Assembly (NCBI GenBank): GCA_965279475.1
Contig: CBDIIA010000003.1
Coordinates: 2,356,001-2,420,000 of the forward strand
DNA length: 64,000 nt
Direction: 5' to 3'
Origin: Pseudorhodoferax sp965279475
Lineage (GTDB): Bacteria; Pseudomonadota; Gammaproteobacteria; Burkholderiales; Burkholderiaceae_C
In this document: positions 34,260 through 43,183 of the stretch, piece after piece
Layout of the letters: each line of letters opens with the position of its first letter
Numbering within the stretch: position 1 is the first letter of the stretch
Position numbers and translations under genes: made by a program
Notes under the pieces: model-generated
What the model saw: only the letters and a program-made list of their open reading frames with translations
Databases searched by the model: none
What the model was told of the DNA's origin: nothing

Positions 34260-35438
34260 TCAGGCCAGGGCGTGCTCTCCCTTGCCAGCCGACGACGCCG
34301 TCGCCGTGCGGAAATGCGGGATCACCTCTTGCGCGATGGCCGCCATGTTGTCGCGCGTCATCGTGTCGGGCATGGTACCGAACTGGGTCTTGGTCAGCAC
34401 GGTGCCGAAACCGGCGATCGATTCGAACTCGGCCAGGCGCTCGCGCACCGTCGCCGGGCTGCCGACGATGACCACGCCGGCCTTCATCAGGTCTTCGATC
34501 GTCTGCGGCTTCTTGTTGAAGCCGCCGGCCCGCGTGGCCTTGATGCGCTTCATCGCCTCGATGTTGGTGTAGGCCGGTGGCAGCAGCATCTCCATCGGCA
34601 TCTTGAGCAGCGTGCCCATCAGTGCCTCCAGATGCGGGCGCGCCTGGCGGATGGCCTTCTCATCGGTCTCGGCGACGTAGATGCAGTTGGACCAGGCCAG
34701 CTGCTCGTTGCTGGCCTCGTAGCCGTTCTTGCGCGCCTGCTCGCGGTACATGTTGAAGAACTTGGCCACCACCTCGATCGGGCTCAGCGTCTGGCAATAG
34801 GTGTAGCGCAGCCGGGCCGCCCATTCGATGGTGCTGCTCGAGCCTTGCGATGGCACCCACACCGGCGGATGCGGCGTCTGGTAGGGGCGCGGCCAGGGGT
34901 TCACGTAGTTGAACTGGTAGTACTTGCCGACGTGGCTGAACGGGCCCGGGTCGGTCCAGGCGCGGATGATCAGATCGTGCGCCTCGGCAAAACGCGCCTG
35001 CGACTCTGCCGGGTTGATGCCCATCGCGTGGTACTCGGCGCCGATGCCGCGCACGAAGCCGGCGATGAAGCGGCCGCGCGTCAGGTTGTCCAGCATCGCG
35101 AACTCTTCGGCGATCTGCAACGGGTTGGCCAACAGCGGCAGCGCGCGGCCCAGGATCGCGATCTTCGCGCGCTTCACGCTGCGCGCCAGCGCGCCGGCCA
35201 GCACCCCGGGCGTGGGCATCAGGCCGTAGGCGGTCTGGTGGTGCTCGTTCAGGCAGACACCGTCGAAGCCCAGCTCGTCGGCGTACTCCATCTGGTCGAG
35301 GTACTCGTGGTAGAGCTCGGCGCCCAGTTGTGGGTCGTAATGGCTGTTGGAGAACGTGACCCAGGCCGAGCCGTTGCGCTCGATCGCGGCCAGGTCGGCG
35401 TGGCGGTACGCCATCAGATGGAAGTTGAAGAATTTCAT
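34260..35438 (-). CDS. Luciferase-like (LLM) flavin-dependent monooxygenase
   Basis: A 392-residue barrel enzyme of the bacterial luciferase family that uses reduced FMN and oxygen. Family features are 'YADELGFDGVCLNEHHQTAY', 'ILGRALPLLANPLQIAEEFA', 'LTRGRFIAGFVRGIGAEYHA' and 'PHPPVWVPSQGSSSTIEWAA'. AGGAG precedes ATG 35438 and its start overlaps the stop of the hydrolase gene (ATGA). A flavin reductase two genes upstream could supply FMNH2. The substrate is unknown. Confidence 0.9.
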   Translation of the reverse strand: MKFFNFHLMAYRHADLAAIERNGSAWVTFSNSHYDPQLGAELYHEYLDQMEYADELGFDGVCLNEHHQTAYGLMPTPGVLAGALARSVKRAKIAILGRALPLLANPLQIAEEFAMLDNLTRGRFIAGFVRGIGAEYHAMGINPAESQARFAEAHDLIIRAWTDPGPFSHVGKYYQFNYVNPWPRPYQTPHPPVWVPSQGSSSTIEWAARLRYTYCQTLSPIEVVAKFFNMYREQARKNGYEASNEQLAWSNCIYVAETDEKAIRQARPHLEALMGTLLKMPMEMLLPPAYTNIEAMKRIKATRAGGFNKKPQTIEDLMKAGVVIVGSPATVRERLAEFESIAGFGTVLTKTQFGTMPDTMTRDNMAAIAQEVIPHFRTATASSAGKGEHALA

Positions 35439-36220
35439 GCGGCGCTCCTTGCCGAAGAGACGAAGGTGTCGAAGGCGGCCGCAAAGGCACGCGGCTGTTC
35501 CAGGTGCGGCGCGTGGCCGCAGTCGGGCAAGGTCACCAGGCGCGCACCCGGCACCTGGCGCGCCCAGGCTTCGCCGTAGGCGGGCGGCAGGATCCGGTCG
35601 TCCGCCCCCCACACCACCAGCGTGGGCACGGTGACGCGGTGCAGCCACTTCGCCAGATGCGGGTCGTGCCCGCGCGGCGACCAGGTCAGCCGCGCCGTCA
35701 CTTCCTTCTCGCGGATCCCGGTCTCGTCGGTCGCCGCCGCGGCGGCGAGCAGGCGGGCCGCGAGCGCGGGGTCGTGGTAGGTGTCGTTCGCCAGCTGTTC
35801 GTCGGTGCGCAGGAACACGTCGACCGTCGGCACGCCGGCCACGTGGATGCCCTGGGCCGCCACCAGCGTCAGCGAGGCCAGCACGCTGCTGTTGCGCACC
35901 GCGATCTCGGCAGCGATCCATCCGCCCAGGTCGTGGCCGACCAGATGCACCGGTCCGAGCCGCTCCTGCGCGATGACGTCGAGATAGAAGTTGGCCAGGT
36001 CGGCCGTGTGGTCGAGCCAGGCCGGCAAGGCACTGCCGCCGTAACCCGGGTGCACCGGCAGCAGCGTGCGGTACGCCGCACCGAAGGCCTGGCGTGCCGG
36101 CGCCAGATTCACCGCGCCATCGGCCCCGTGCAGGAACAGCACGGTGCTGCCGTCGCCCTGGCGCATCAGCTGCAGTGCGGTGCCCCGCACCTGCACCGTT
36201 GAAAAATCCCTGTCGCTCAT
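35435..36220 (-). CDS. Alpha/beta hydrolase with Asp nucleophile
   Basis: A 261-residue hydrolase. The nucleophile elbow is GHDLGG (95-100) with D97 in place of Ser, as in epoxide hydrolases and haloalkane dehalogenases. HG at 31-32 is the oxyanion motif, Asp in WGADDRILP, and the catalytic His in PDCGHAPHLEQP. ATG 36220 is chosen for its AGGAGGAG ribosome site; the upstream ATG 36238 has none. It is translationally coupled with the monooxygenase, so it probably hydrolyses an oxygenated intermediate (inference). Confidence 0.88.
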   Translation of the reverse strand: MSDRDFSTVQVRGTALQLMRQGDGSTVLFLHGADGAVNLAPARQAFGAAYRTLLPVHPGYGGSALPAWLDHTADLANFYLDVIAQERLGPVHLVGHDLGGWIAAEIAVRNSSVLASLTLVAAQGIHVAGVPTVDVFLRTDEQLANDTYHDPALAARLLAAAAATDETGIREKEVTARLTWSPRGHDPHLAKWLHRVTVPTLVVWGADDRILPPAYGEAWARQVPGARLVTLPDCGHAPHLEQPRAFAAAFDTFVSSARSAA

Positions 36221-36272
36221 CGTTGCTCCTCCTGACATGTCGGACCGCTGCGCCGTATCCGCGAGATGGGGC

Positions 36273-36887
36273 TCATGCGGTGCATTCTGCTTCGCCCGTG
36301 ACCGTCGCGACCGTCGCCATGGCCGCCACCTGCTGGCGCATGCGCGCGAACTCCATCACCTCGCCGGCCATGGTCTTCAACTGCAGATCGGCCTGGGGCG
36401 ACAGGCAGCGGCCATCGGGTGCGAACGCCGGGTCCGTCCCGGCGATGCAGACGCCCAGCGGCGTGGGCCAGCCCCGCAGCGCGTGCACCACGTCGCGCAT
36501 CGCGCCCAGCGTCGCCACCGCAGCCTGCCAGCCGGCGGCGGTGGCGATCAGCCCGACCGCCCTGCCGCTGAGGTAGGGCCGCGCGTCGGTGCGCAGTTCT
36601 TCGGTGTAGTCGAGCGCGTTCTTCACCACACCCGACATGCCGCCGTGGTAGCCGGGCGATGCGATCAGCACGCCATCGGCCCGGCGCAGGGCCTGCAACA
36701 GGCGGTCGACGGTCGGCGTGCGGGCCGGCTGGTGCGGCGCGTACAGCGGCAGTTCGAGATCGGGGCCGCAGAACAGCAGCGTGTCGGCGTCCATTGCGGC
36801 CAGCGCGTGGCGCAGCGCGCGTTCGGTGGACGATGCGGCGCGTGCCGTGCCGCCGATGGCGACGATCAAGGGGCGGCGATGGTGCAT
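36273..36887 (-). CDS. NAD(P)H-dependent FMN reductase
   Basis: A 204-residue flavodoxin-like reductase. 'IVAIGGTARAASSTERALR' binds FMN phosphate and 'IASPGYHGGMSGVVKNALDY' is the second conserved loop. It is the first gene of the four-gene operon and is the likely reductant source for the luciferase-like monooxygenase. ATG 36887 gives the standard start (MHHRRPLIVAIGG). A perfect palindrome lies 12 bp before it. Confidence 0.88.
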   Translation of the reverse strand: MHHRRPLIVAIGGTARAASSTERALRHALAAMDADTLLFCGPDLELPLYAPHQPARTPTVDRLLQALRRADGVLIASPGYHGGMSGVVKNALDYTEELRTDARPYLSGRAVGLIATAAGWQAAVATLGAMRDVVHALRGWPTPLGVCIAGTDPAFAPDGRCLSPQADLQLKTMAGEVMEFARMRQQVAAMATVATVTGEAECTA

Positions 36888-36898
36888 GGCAGTTATTA

Positions 36899-36912
36899 CA
36901 TAGATATCTATG
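36899..36912. promoter_or_regulatory. Perfect 14-bp palindrome, probable MarR operator
   Basis: CATAGATATCTATG is fully symmetrical and lies 12 bp upstream of the flavin reductase start, in the AT-rich region shared with the divergent MarR gene. A MarR dimer bound here would block transcription or translation initiation of the monooxygenase operon. Confidence 0.65.
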
Positions 36913-36990
36913 ATATTCATTGAAACCGGCTGGCGTGTCGCTGTCAAGAGGGGTTGTCCTGCTCCAACGGAGGTAAATATTGGCATTCAG

Positions 36991-37015
36991 AAGTGTGTGC
37001 AGTTCTGGCACACTT
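36991..37015. promoter_or_regulatory. Second inverted repeat before the MarR gene
   Basis: AAGTGTG (36991-36997) and CACACTT (37009-37015) form a 7-bp inverted repeat with an 11-bp spacer, 49 bp before the MarR start. It could be an autoregulatory site, or part of the MarR promoter. Confidence 0.35.
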
Positions 37016-37063
37016 GATCTGGACCATGGCCTCACGCGCGCACCGAGCGCATCCTCCAGAAGC

Positions 37064-37567
37064 ATGAAAACAAGACCCGCCGTCATCGCAGACCTGCTAG
37101 AGAAACCCGGCCATCTGATCCGCCGCGCCCACCAGCTGTCGGTGGCGACCTTCGAAACCCAGGCGGCGCCCTACAACATCACCGCGCCGCAGCACGTCGT
37201 GATGACGGCATTGTTCAAGCACCCCGGCATCGATCAGGTCACGCTGGCCGGCCTGGTGGCGCTGGACAAGGTGACCACCGGCAACATCGTCGCGCGGCTC
37301 GCCGGCCGCGGGCTGCTGCAGCGCGACCGGTCCGAACACGACGCGCGTGCCCGGGCGCTGTCCTTGAGCGAGGAAGGCACGGCGTTGCTGATCGACATGC
37401 AGAGCGCCGTTCGCAGGGCGCAGAAGTCGCTGCTGACCCGCCTGTCGCCACAGGAGCAGCAGACCCTGATGGCGCTGCTGCGCCGCATGATGGGCATGGA
37501 CGACGACCTGGTGGCCAAGCCGGTCGCCCGGCTGCGCCGCACCGCCGCCAGACCACCGGGTCCTTGA
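37064..37567 (+). CDS. MarR-family regulator of the monooxygenase operon
   Basis: A 167-residue winged-helix regulator. 'ITAPQHVVMTALFKHPGIDQ' is followed by recognition helix 'VALDKVTTGNIVARLAGRGL' and wing 'RDRSEHDARARALSLSEEG'. The start at ATG 37064 matches the family length; the frame is open upstream to 36980. MarR proteins usually respond to aromatic acids, which would fit an operon containing a monooxygenase and hydrolase (inference). Confidence 0.92.
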   Translation: MKTRPAVIADLLEKPGHLIRRAHQLSVATFETQAAPYNITAPQHVVMTALFKHPGIDQVTLAGLVALDKVTTGNIVARLAGRGLLQRDRSEHDARARALSLSEEGTALLIDMQSAVRRAQKSLLTRLSPQEQQTLMALLRRMMGMDDDLVAKPVARLRRTAARPPGP

Positions 37568-37730
37568 CAACGCGGGTCCGCCTGCTTAACCTGCAATTGG
37601 TAATCACACTTACCAAATTTCGCGGCGCAGCGGTCACAATGCGACCGTGCTTGCGGGCTCCGGCTTCGCGAACTCCTGCAACCAGGCGCAAAAGCCGGTG
37701 CAGTCCACCCCTCACAGAGGAGACAAACGC

Positions 37731-39278
37731 ATGACGACCATCCACCGCCGCAATGTGCTCAAGGCCACTGCGGGCTCGGCTGCGGCCGCACTCACCGGCC
37801 TGCCGGCGTTCGAGGCCCTGGCGGCCGACGAACAACTGCTGCGCGTGCAGAGCGGCGCGCTGAACTCGCTCGACCCGGCGCACCAGATCTCGGCCGGCGA
37901 CGAAGGCCGCGTCTCGATCCTGATCAGCAACGCGCTGATGCGCTACAGCGCTGGCACCAAGTTCGAGCTGGTGCCCGACCTCGCCACCGGCTTCGAGGTC
38001 AGCGACGGCGGGCGCACCTACACCTTCAAGCTGCGCCGCGACGTGAAGTGGCACGGCGGCTTCGGCGCCTTCACCGCGCGCGACGTCAAGTTCTCGATGG
38101 ACCGCCTGCTCAACCCCGACACCAAGTCGCGCAACGCCGGGCAGATCCGCGACGTGGCCAGCGTCGAGGTGGTCGACGACGCCACCGTGCGTTTTCGTCT
38201 GAAGGCGCCTTCGGCGGTGTTCCCGCACGCCGTCGCCACCTTCCGCGGCGGTTTCATCGTCAGTGAGGCCGCCGCCAAGGCGCAGGGCGCCGAGTTCAGC
38301 AGCAAGCTGATCGGCACCGGCCCGTTCCTGATCGAGAAGGCCGTGCTCGACCAGGAGGTCGTGCTGCGCCGCAACGACGACTACTTCGGCGACAAGGCCA
38401 AGCTCGACCGCATCGCGTTCAAGGTGATCCGCGAGGCCAGCACGGCGGCGCTGGCGTTCGACCGCGGCCAGCTCGAACTGCTGGACGTGAACGAGCGCGA
38501 GATCACCGACCGTTATGCGCGCGACCCCAAGGCCACGCTGATGGTGGCCGACGTGTCGACCGGCCTGTTCCTCATCACCTTCAACATGAGCAAGGCCCCC
38601 TTCGACAAGAAGGAGGTGCGCCACGCGTTCCAGCACGCGATCGACAAGAAGGCCATCGTGCAGGCCGTCTACGGCCAGCGCGGCCGCGTGATGGACACCG
38701 TGATGCCGCCGGGCGTCGAGGGCTACACCGACAGCGTGGCCAAATTCGCCTACGACCCCGAGCGCGCCAAGAAGCTGCTGGCCGATGCCGGCGTGCGCAA
38801 CCTCGTGTGCACGCTCACCGTGCCCACCAGCTACCAGCGCGAAGCCATCATGTTCCAGTCGCAGCTGAAGGCCGTCGGCGTCACGCTGAACCTGAAGATG
38901 ATCGACCGCCCGACCTGGTTCCGCGCACTCGGGCAGGCCGACCACGAGCTGATCTGGAACGCGCACTTCCGCCCGCCGGTGGCCGATGCCTACCTGCATG
39001 CGAGCTACCACTCGTCGAACATCCCGCCCAAGGGCACGAACTGCGCGTTCTATGCGGGCGCCGACGACCTGATCGACAAGGCCCGTGTGACCTTCGACGA
39101 CAAGCAGCGTGCCGCCGTCTACACCGAGGCCCTGCGCCGCATCGCCGACGACAGCCCGGCCATCCCGCTGGTGATGGAGCTCAACACCTACGCCGCGCAG
39201 AAGTACGTGAAGGGCATCGAGCAGTACCGCGTGCCCGAGAACGCGCCGGTGCTCGAACGCGCCTTCATCCAGAAGTAG
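37731..39278 (+). CDS. Peptide-type ABC transporter substrate-binding protein (family 5)
   Basis: A 515-residue periplasmic protein. The N-terminus (HRRNVLKATAGSAAAALTGL) has a twin-arginine-like motif, so Tat export is possible. The family-5 pattern is 'NALMRYSAGTKFELVPDLAT', 'TYTFKLRRDVKWHGG' and 'FTARDVKFSMDRLLNP'. An AGAGGAGA ribosome site precedes ATG 37731. It is the first gene of a five-gene operon with both permeases and both ATPases, a complete importer. Peptides, glutathione or opine-like compounds are possible ligands. Confidence 0.92.
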   Translation: MTTIHRRNVLKATAGSAAAALTGLPAFEALAADEQLLRVQSGALNSLDPAHQISAGDEGRVSILISNALMRYSAGTKFELVPDLATGFEVSDGGRTYTFKLRRDVKWHGGFGAFTARDVKFSMDRLLNPDTKSRNAGQIRDVASVEVVDDATVRFRLKAPSAVFPHAVATFRGGFIVSEAAAKAQGAEFSSKLIGTGPFLIEKAVLDQEVVLRRNDDYFGDKAKLDRIAFKVIREASTAALAFDRGQLELLDVNEREITDRYARDPKATLMVADVSTGLFLITFNMSKAPFDKKEVRHAFQHAIDKKAIVQAVYGQRGRVMDTVMPPGVEGYTDSVAKFAYDPERAKKLLADAGVRNLVCTLTVPTSYQREAIMFQSQLKAVGVTLNLKMIDRPTWFRALGQADHELIWNAHFRPPVADAYLHASYHSSNIPPKGTNCAFYAGADDLIDKARVTFDDKQRAAVYTEALRRIADDSPAIPLVMELNTYAAQKYVKGIEQYRVPENAPVLERAFIQK

Positions 39279-39297
39279 ACCGGAAAGCCCGACCCGC

Positions 39298-40233
39298 GTG
39301 CGTGTACTGCTGCGTTTCCTGCTGCAGGCCGTGCCCACGCTGCTGGGTGCCGTGACCATCCTGTTCCTGCTGCTGCGGATGATTCCCGGCGACCCGGCAC
39401 AGGCGATGCTGGGCACCGATGCCACCGCAGCCGACCTCGACCGCCTGCGCCACCAGCTCGGCCTCGACCGGTCGCTGCTGGTGCAGTACGGCGTGTTCCT
39501 GCGCGACTTCGTCACCGGGCAATGGGGGCTGTCGATCACCACCAAGACCTCGGCCCTGATGCGGGTGCTCGAAGCCCTGCCGTCCACGCTGGCGCTGTGC
39601 GGCGGCGCGATCCTGCTCATCGTGGCCTTGAGCATTCCGGCCGGCGTGGTCAGCGCGGTGCGGCGCGACAGCTGGGTCGACTACGCGGTCTCGGTCGCCG
39701 TGTTCCTGCTGATGTCGATGCCGCAGTTCTGGCTCGGCCTGATCCTGCTGCTGGTGTTCTCGTACTGGCTCGACTGGTTCCCGATCTTCGGCAGCGGCGA
39801 CGACGGCGGCTGGCTCACGCGGCTGCATTACCTGGTGCTGCCGTCGGTCACGCTGGCGGCGGGTTTCCTCGGCCTGACGACCCGCCTCACACGCTCCAGC
39901 ATGCTCGAGGTGCTGGGCCGCGAATATGTGCGCACCGCGCGCGCCAAGGGCCTGTCGGAGCCGGTGGTCATCGTGCGCCACGCGCTGCGCAACGCGCTGC
40001 TGTCGGTGATCACGGTGCTGGGCCTGACGATGGGCCAGCTGCTGGGCGGCGCCGTCATCGTCGAGGTGGTGTTCGCGCGGCCCGGCGTCGGCACGATGAT
40101 CTGGGACGCGATCCTGCAGCGCGACTACCCGCAGGTGCAAGCCGCCGTCGCGGTGTTCGCCGGGCTCTTCATCCTGACCAATTTCCTCACCGATGCGCTC
40201 TACGGCGCCTTGAACCCCCGCATCCGCGTCTGA
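39298..40233 (+). CDS. Peptide-type ABC transporter permease (DppB-like)
   Basis: A 311-residue inner-membrane permease starting at GTG 39298, 19 bp after the binding-protein gene. It has six transmembrane segments and the motifs 'LRMIPGDPAQAMLG', 'EYVRTARAKGLSEPVVIVRH' (EAA loop) and 'VVEVVFARPGVGTMIWDAIL'-like ending typical of DppB. Confidence 0.92.
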   Translation: MRVLLRFLLQAVPTLLGAVTILFLLLRMIPGDPAQAMLGTDATAADLDRLRHQLGLDRSLLVQYGVFLRDFVTGQWGLSITTKTSALMRVLEALPSTLALCGGAILLIVALSIPAGVVSAVRRDSWVDYAVSVAVFLLMSMPQFWLGLILLLVFSYWLDWFPIFGSGDDGGWLTRLHYLVLPSVTLAAGFLGLTTRLTRSSMLEVLGREYVRTARAKGLSEPVVIVRHALRNALLSVITVLGLTMGQLLGGAVIVEVVFARPGVGTMIWDAILQRDYPQVQAAVAVFAGLFILTNFLTDALYGALNPRIRV

Positions 40234-40235
40234 CC

Positions 40236-41072
40236 GTGTCCGTCTTCTCCCGCATCCTGAAGAGCCCGAAGGCGCTGACCGGCACCGTGCTGATCGCCGC
40301 CGTGGTGCTGATGGCGCTGCTGGCGCCGTGGGTCTCGCCTTACGACCCGCTGGCGATCGACCCTGCCGTCGGCACCTTGCCGCCCTCCGCGGACCACTGG
40401 CTGGGCACCGACTTCTTCGGCCGCGACGTGCTGTCGCGTTTGGTCTGGGGCGCCCGGCCCTCGCTGGTGATCGGGTTCGCCAGCGTGGCCATCGGCTGCC
40501 TCGTCGGCTCGGCCATCGGCCTGGTGGCGGGCTTCTTCCGCGGCTGGGTCGATGCGGTGCTGATGCGGCCGGTCGACGTGCTGCTGAGTTTCCCGATCGT
40601 GGTGCTGGCGCTGGCCCTGGTGGCGGCGCTGGGCGCCAGCCTGATGAACCTGATCCTGACCATCAGCCTGCTGTTCATCCCGCGTTTCGCGCGCGTGGTG
40701 CGGGCCGAGGCCATGGCGCTGCGCGAGCTCGACTACGTGGACGCGGCCCGTGCCAGCGGGCAGACGCCGTTCAGGATCATCGTGCGCCACCTGCTGCCCA
40801 ACGCGATGGCGCAGATCATCGTCACCTGCACGGTGTTCATGGCCAACGCGATCCTGGTCGAGGCCGGCCTGTCGTTCCTTGGCGTCGGCGTCACGCCGCC
40901 CGACCCGTCGTGGGGCAACATGCTGGCCGAGGGCCGCACCAACATCCTCGGTGCGCCCTGGCTGACGACGTTTCCGGGGCTGGTGCTGACGATCACGCTG
41001 ATCGGGTTCAACCTGCTCGGCGATGCGCTTCGGGACATCTTGGATCCCCGACTGCAAGGACATCCGTCGTGA
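40236..41072 (+). CDS. Peptide-type ABC transporter permease (DppC-like)
   Basis: A 278-residue permease with GTG start 40236, 2 bp after the previous gene's stop. It shows 'HWLGTDFFGRDVLSRLVWGA', the EAA loop 'ELDYVDAARASGQTPFRIIV' and 'EAGLSFLGVGVTPPDPSWGN', all characteristic of DppC. The end overlaps the next gene (GTGA). Confidence 0.93.
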   Translation: MSVFSRILKSPKALTGTVLIAAVVLMALLAPWVSPYDPLAIDPAVGTLPPSADHWLGTDFFGRDVLSRLVWGARPSLVIGFASVAIGCLVGSAIGLVAGFFRGWVDAVLMRPVDVLLSFPIVVLALALVAALGASLMNLILTISLLFIPRFARVVRAEAMALRELDYVDAARASGQTPFRIIVRHLLPNAMAQIIVTCTVFMANAILVEAGLSFLGVGVTPPDPSWGNMLAEGRTNILGAPWLTTFPGLVLTITLIGFNLLGDALRDILDPRLQGHPS

Positions 41073-42100
41073 GCGCCGGCGACAAGCAAGCACCCGTCCT
41101 CGACGTGCGCCATCTCGTCACCGAGTTCGGCCGCGGTGCGCAGGCCCGGCGTGCCGTCGACGACGTGTCGTTCCATCTGCACCGCGGCGAGATCCTCGGG
41201 CTGGTCGGGGAGTCGGGCTCGGGCAAGAGCGTGACCGCGCTGTCGCTGCTGCGGCTGATCGATGCGCAGGCGGGCCGGGTGGCGGGTGGCGAAATCCGCT
41301 TCGACGGGCTTGATCTGGCGCAGGCCGACACCGCCACGCTGCGCAGCGTGCGCGGCCGGCGCATCTCGATGATCTTCCAGGAGCCGCTGTCGGCGCTGAA
41401 CCCCTGCTACACCATCGGCGACCAGATCGCCGAGGTGTTCGCCGCCCACGGCGACCAGGGCGAGGCCACCGCGGGCCGGGTGCGCGAGCTGCTGCAGCTG
41501 GTGCGCATTCCCGATCCGGCCGGCATCATGCGGCGCTACCCGCACGAGATCAGCGGCGGCATGCGCCAGCGCGCGATGATCGCGATGGCGCTGGCCTACA
41601 CGCCCGAGGTGCTGATCGCCGACGAACCGACCACCGCGCTCGACGTGACCATCCAGGCACAGGTACTCAACCTGATCGACCGGCTGCGGCGCGAGCTGCA
41701 GCTGGCGGTGATCCTGATCACGCACGACATGGGCATCGTCGCGCAGTACGCCGACCGGCTGGCCGTGATGTACGGCGGGCGCATCGTCGAGACCGGCGAC
41801 GTGGCGACCGTGTTCGCCACGCCGCGCCATCCCTACACCGAAGGCCTGCTCGCCTCGGTGCCCCGCCTGGGCGAACGCTGGACGCACGGCGTGCAGCGCC
41901 TGTCCGAGATCCCGGGCAGCGTGCCCGGCATCGGCGTGCAGATGCCGGGCTGCCGCTTCGCGCCGCGCTGCGGCCTGGCGACCGACCCCTGCCGCAGCGC
42001 CCCGCCGCCGCTGGCACCCGATGCCGCCGGCCACGCCGCGGCCTGCTGGGTCCGCACGCCGGCCACCGCCACCGCGGCCATGGAGGCGAGCGTGCCATGA
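41069..42100 (+). CDS. Peptide-type ABC transporter ATPase (DppD-like)
   Basis: A 343-residue ATPase starting at GTG 41069. It has Walker A GESGSGKS, Q-loop in MIFQEPLSALNP, signature ISGGMRQRAMIAMAL, Walker B LIADEPTTALD and switch His ILITHDMGI. Its C-terminal oligopeptide-transporter extension contains a cysteine cluster (GCRFAPRCGLATDPC) that may bind an iron-sulfur cluster, as proposed for DppD/OppD proteins. Confidence 0.93.
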   Translation: MSAGDKQAPVLDVRHLVTEFGRGAQARRAVDDVSFHLHRGEILGLVGESGSGKSVTALSLLRLIDAQAGRVAGGEIRFDGLDLAQADTATLRSVRGRRISMIFQEPLSALNPCYTIGDQIAEVFAAHGDQGEATAGRVRELLQLVRIPDPAGIMRRYPHEISGGMRQRAMIAMALAYTPEVLIADEPTTALDVTIQAQVLNLIDRLRRELQLAVILITHDMGIVAQYADRLAVMYGGRIVETGDVATVFATPRHPYTEGLLASVPRLGERWTHGVQRLSEIPGSVPGIGVQMPGCRFAPRCGLATDPCRSAPPPLAPDAAGHAAACWVRTPATATAAMEASVP

Positions 42101-43158
42101 GCAACACCGGCGACACACCCCTGCTCGACGTGCGCGGCCTCAGCATGCGCTACCCGGTGCGCCAGCGCGACTTCATGGCGCCGCGGCAGTTCGTGCATGC
42201 GGTCAACGACGTCAGCGTCACGCTGCGCCGCGGCGAGACGCTGGGCATCGTCGGCGAAAGCGGCTGCGGCAAGACCACGCTGGCCCGCTGCATCCTGCGC
42301 CTGCACGAGCCGACGGCCGGCAGCATCCATCTGCTGGGCCGCGACATCACGCACCTGCGGGGCCGCGCGCTGCGCGAGACGCGGCGCGACATGCAGTTCG
42401 TGTTCCAGGATCCGTATGCCTCGCTCGACCCCCGGCAGCGCGCCCGCGACCTGGTGCGCGAGCCGCTCGACGCGCTGGGCACCGGCAGCCGTGCCGAGCA
42501 CGATGCGCGTGTGCTCGGGCTGCTGGAGAAGGTGGGCCTGTCGCGCCAGCAGGCCGACCAGTACCCGCACCAGTTCTCGGGTGGCCAGCGCCAGCGCATC
42601 GGCCTGGCGCGTGCGCTGGCGCTGAACCCGCAGCTGGTGGTGGCCGACGAGCCGGTGAGCGCGCTCGACGTGTCGGTGCGCGCGCAGATCCTGAACCTGA
42701 TGGCCGACCTGCGCGCCGAGTTCGGTCTGAGCTACATCGTCATTTCGCACGACCTGGCGATCATCGAACACGTGTGCGACCAGGTGGCCATCATCTACCT
42801 GGGCCGCATCGTCGAGCAGGGCCCGGTCGAGCAGATCTTCCGCCACCCGCGCCACCCCTACACCCGCGCGCTGCTCGACGCGATCCCGCGGCCCGACCCG
42901 TCACGCCGGCGCCGGGTGGTCGACGTCGTCGGCGACCTGCCCAACCCGGTGTCACCGCCACCGGGATGCAGCTTCCACCCTCGTTGCCCGCATGCGCGCG
43001 ACCTTTGCAAGCAGGCCGCACCGGTGCTTGAACAACACGCCGCTGCAAAGATCGCGACGGCGCCGCACCGTGTGGCCTGCCATCTGGCGGAGGAGCTGGC
43101 AGACGAACTGGCGGATATGCTGGCAAACCCGTCGGACCACAGCCGCGCAACGGCCTGA
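42097..43158 (+). CDS. Peptide-type ABC transporter ATPase (DppF-like)
   Basis: A 353-residue ATPase overlapping the previous gene (ATGA). Walker A is GESGCGKT, Q-loop FVFQDPYASLDPR, signature FSGGQRQRIGLARAL and Walker B VVADEPVSALD. The C-terminal extension also has a Cys cluster (GCSFHPRCPHARDLC). It forms the heterodimeric motor with the DppD-like protein and ends the operon. Confidence 0.93.
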   Translation: MSNTGDTPLLDVRGLSMRYPVRQRDFMAPRQFVHAVNDVSVTLRRGETLGIVGESGCGKTTLARCILRLHEPTAGSIHLLGRDITHLRGRALRETRRDMQFVFQDPYASLDPRQRARDLVREPLDALGTGSRAEHDARVLGLLEKVGLSRQQADQYPHQFSGGQRQRIGLARALALNPQLVVADEPVSALDVSVRAQILNLMADLRAEFGLSYIVISHDLAIIEHVCDQVAIIYLGRIVEQGPVEQIFRHPRHPYTRALLDAIPRPDPSRRRRVVDVVGDLPNPVSPPPGCSFHPRCPHARDLCKQAAPVLEQHAAAKIATAPHRVACHLAEELADELADMLANPSDHSRATA

Positions 43159-43183
43159 ACCGCTGCGGGGTCGCCGCGGAACT

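Noticed and set aside
37239..39635. A 798-codon open frame on the minus strand
   Set aside because: It lies opposite the family-5 binding protein and parts of its neighbours and has no recognisable domain. The plus-strand genes have clear family motifs and ribosome sites.
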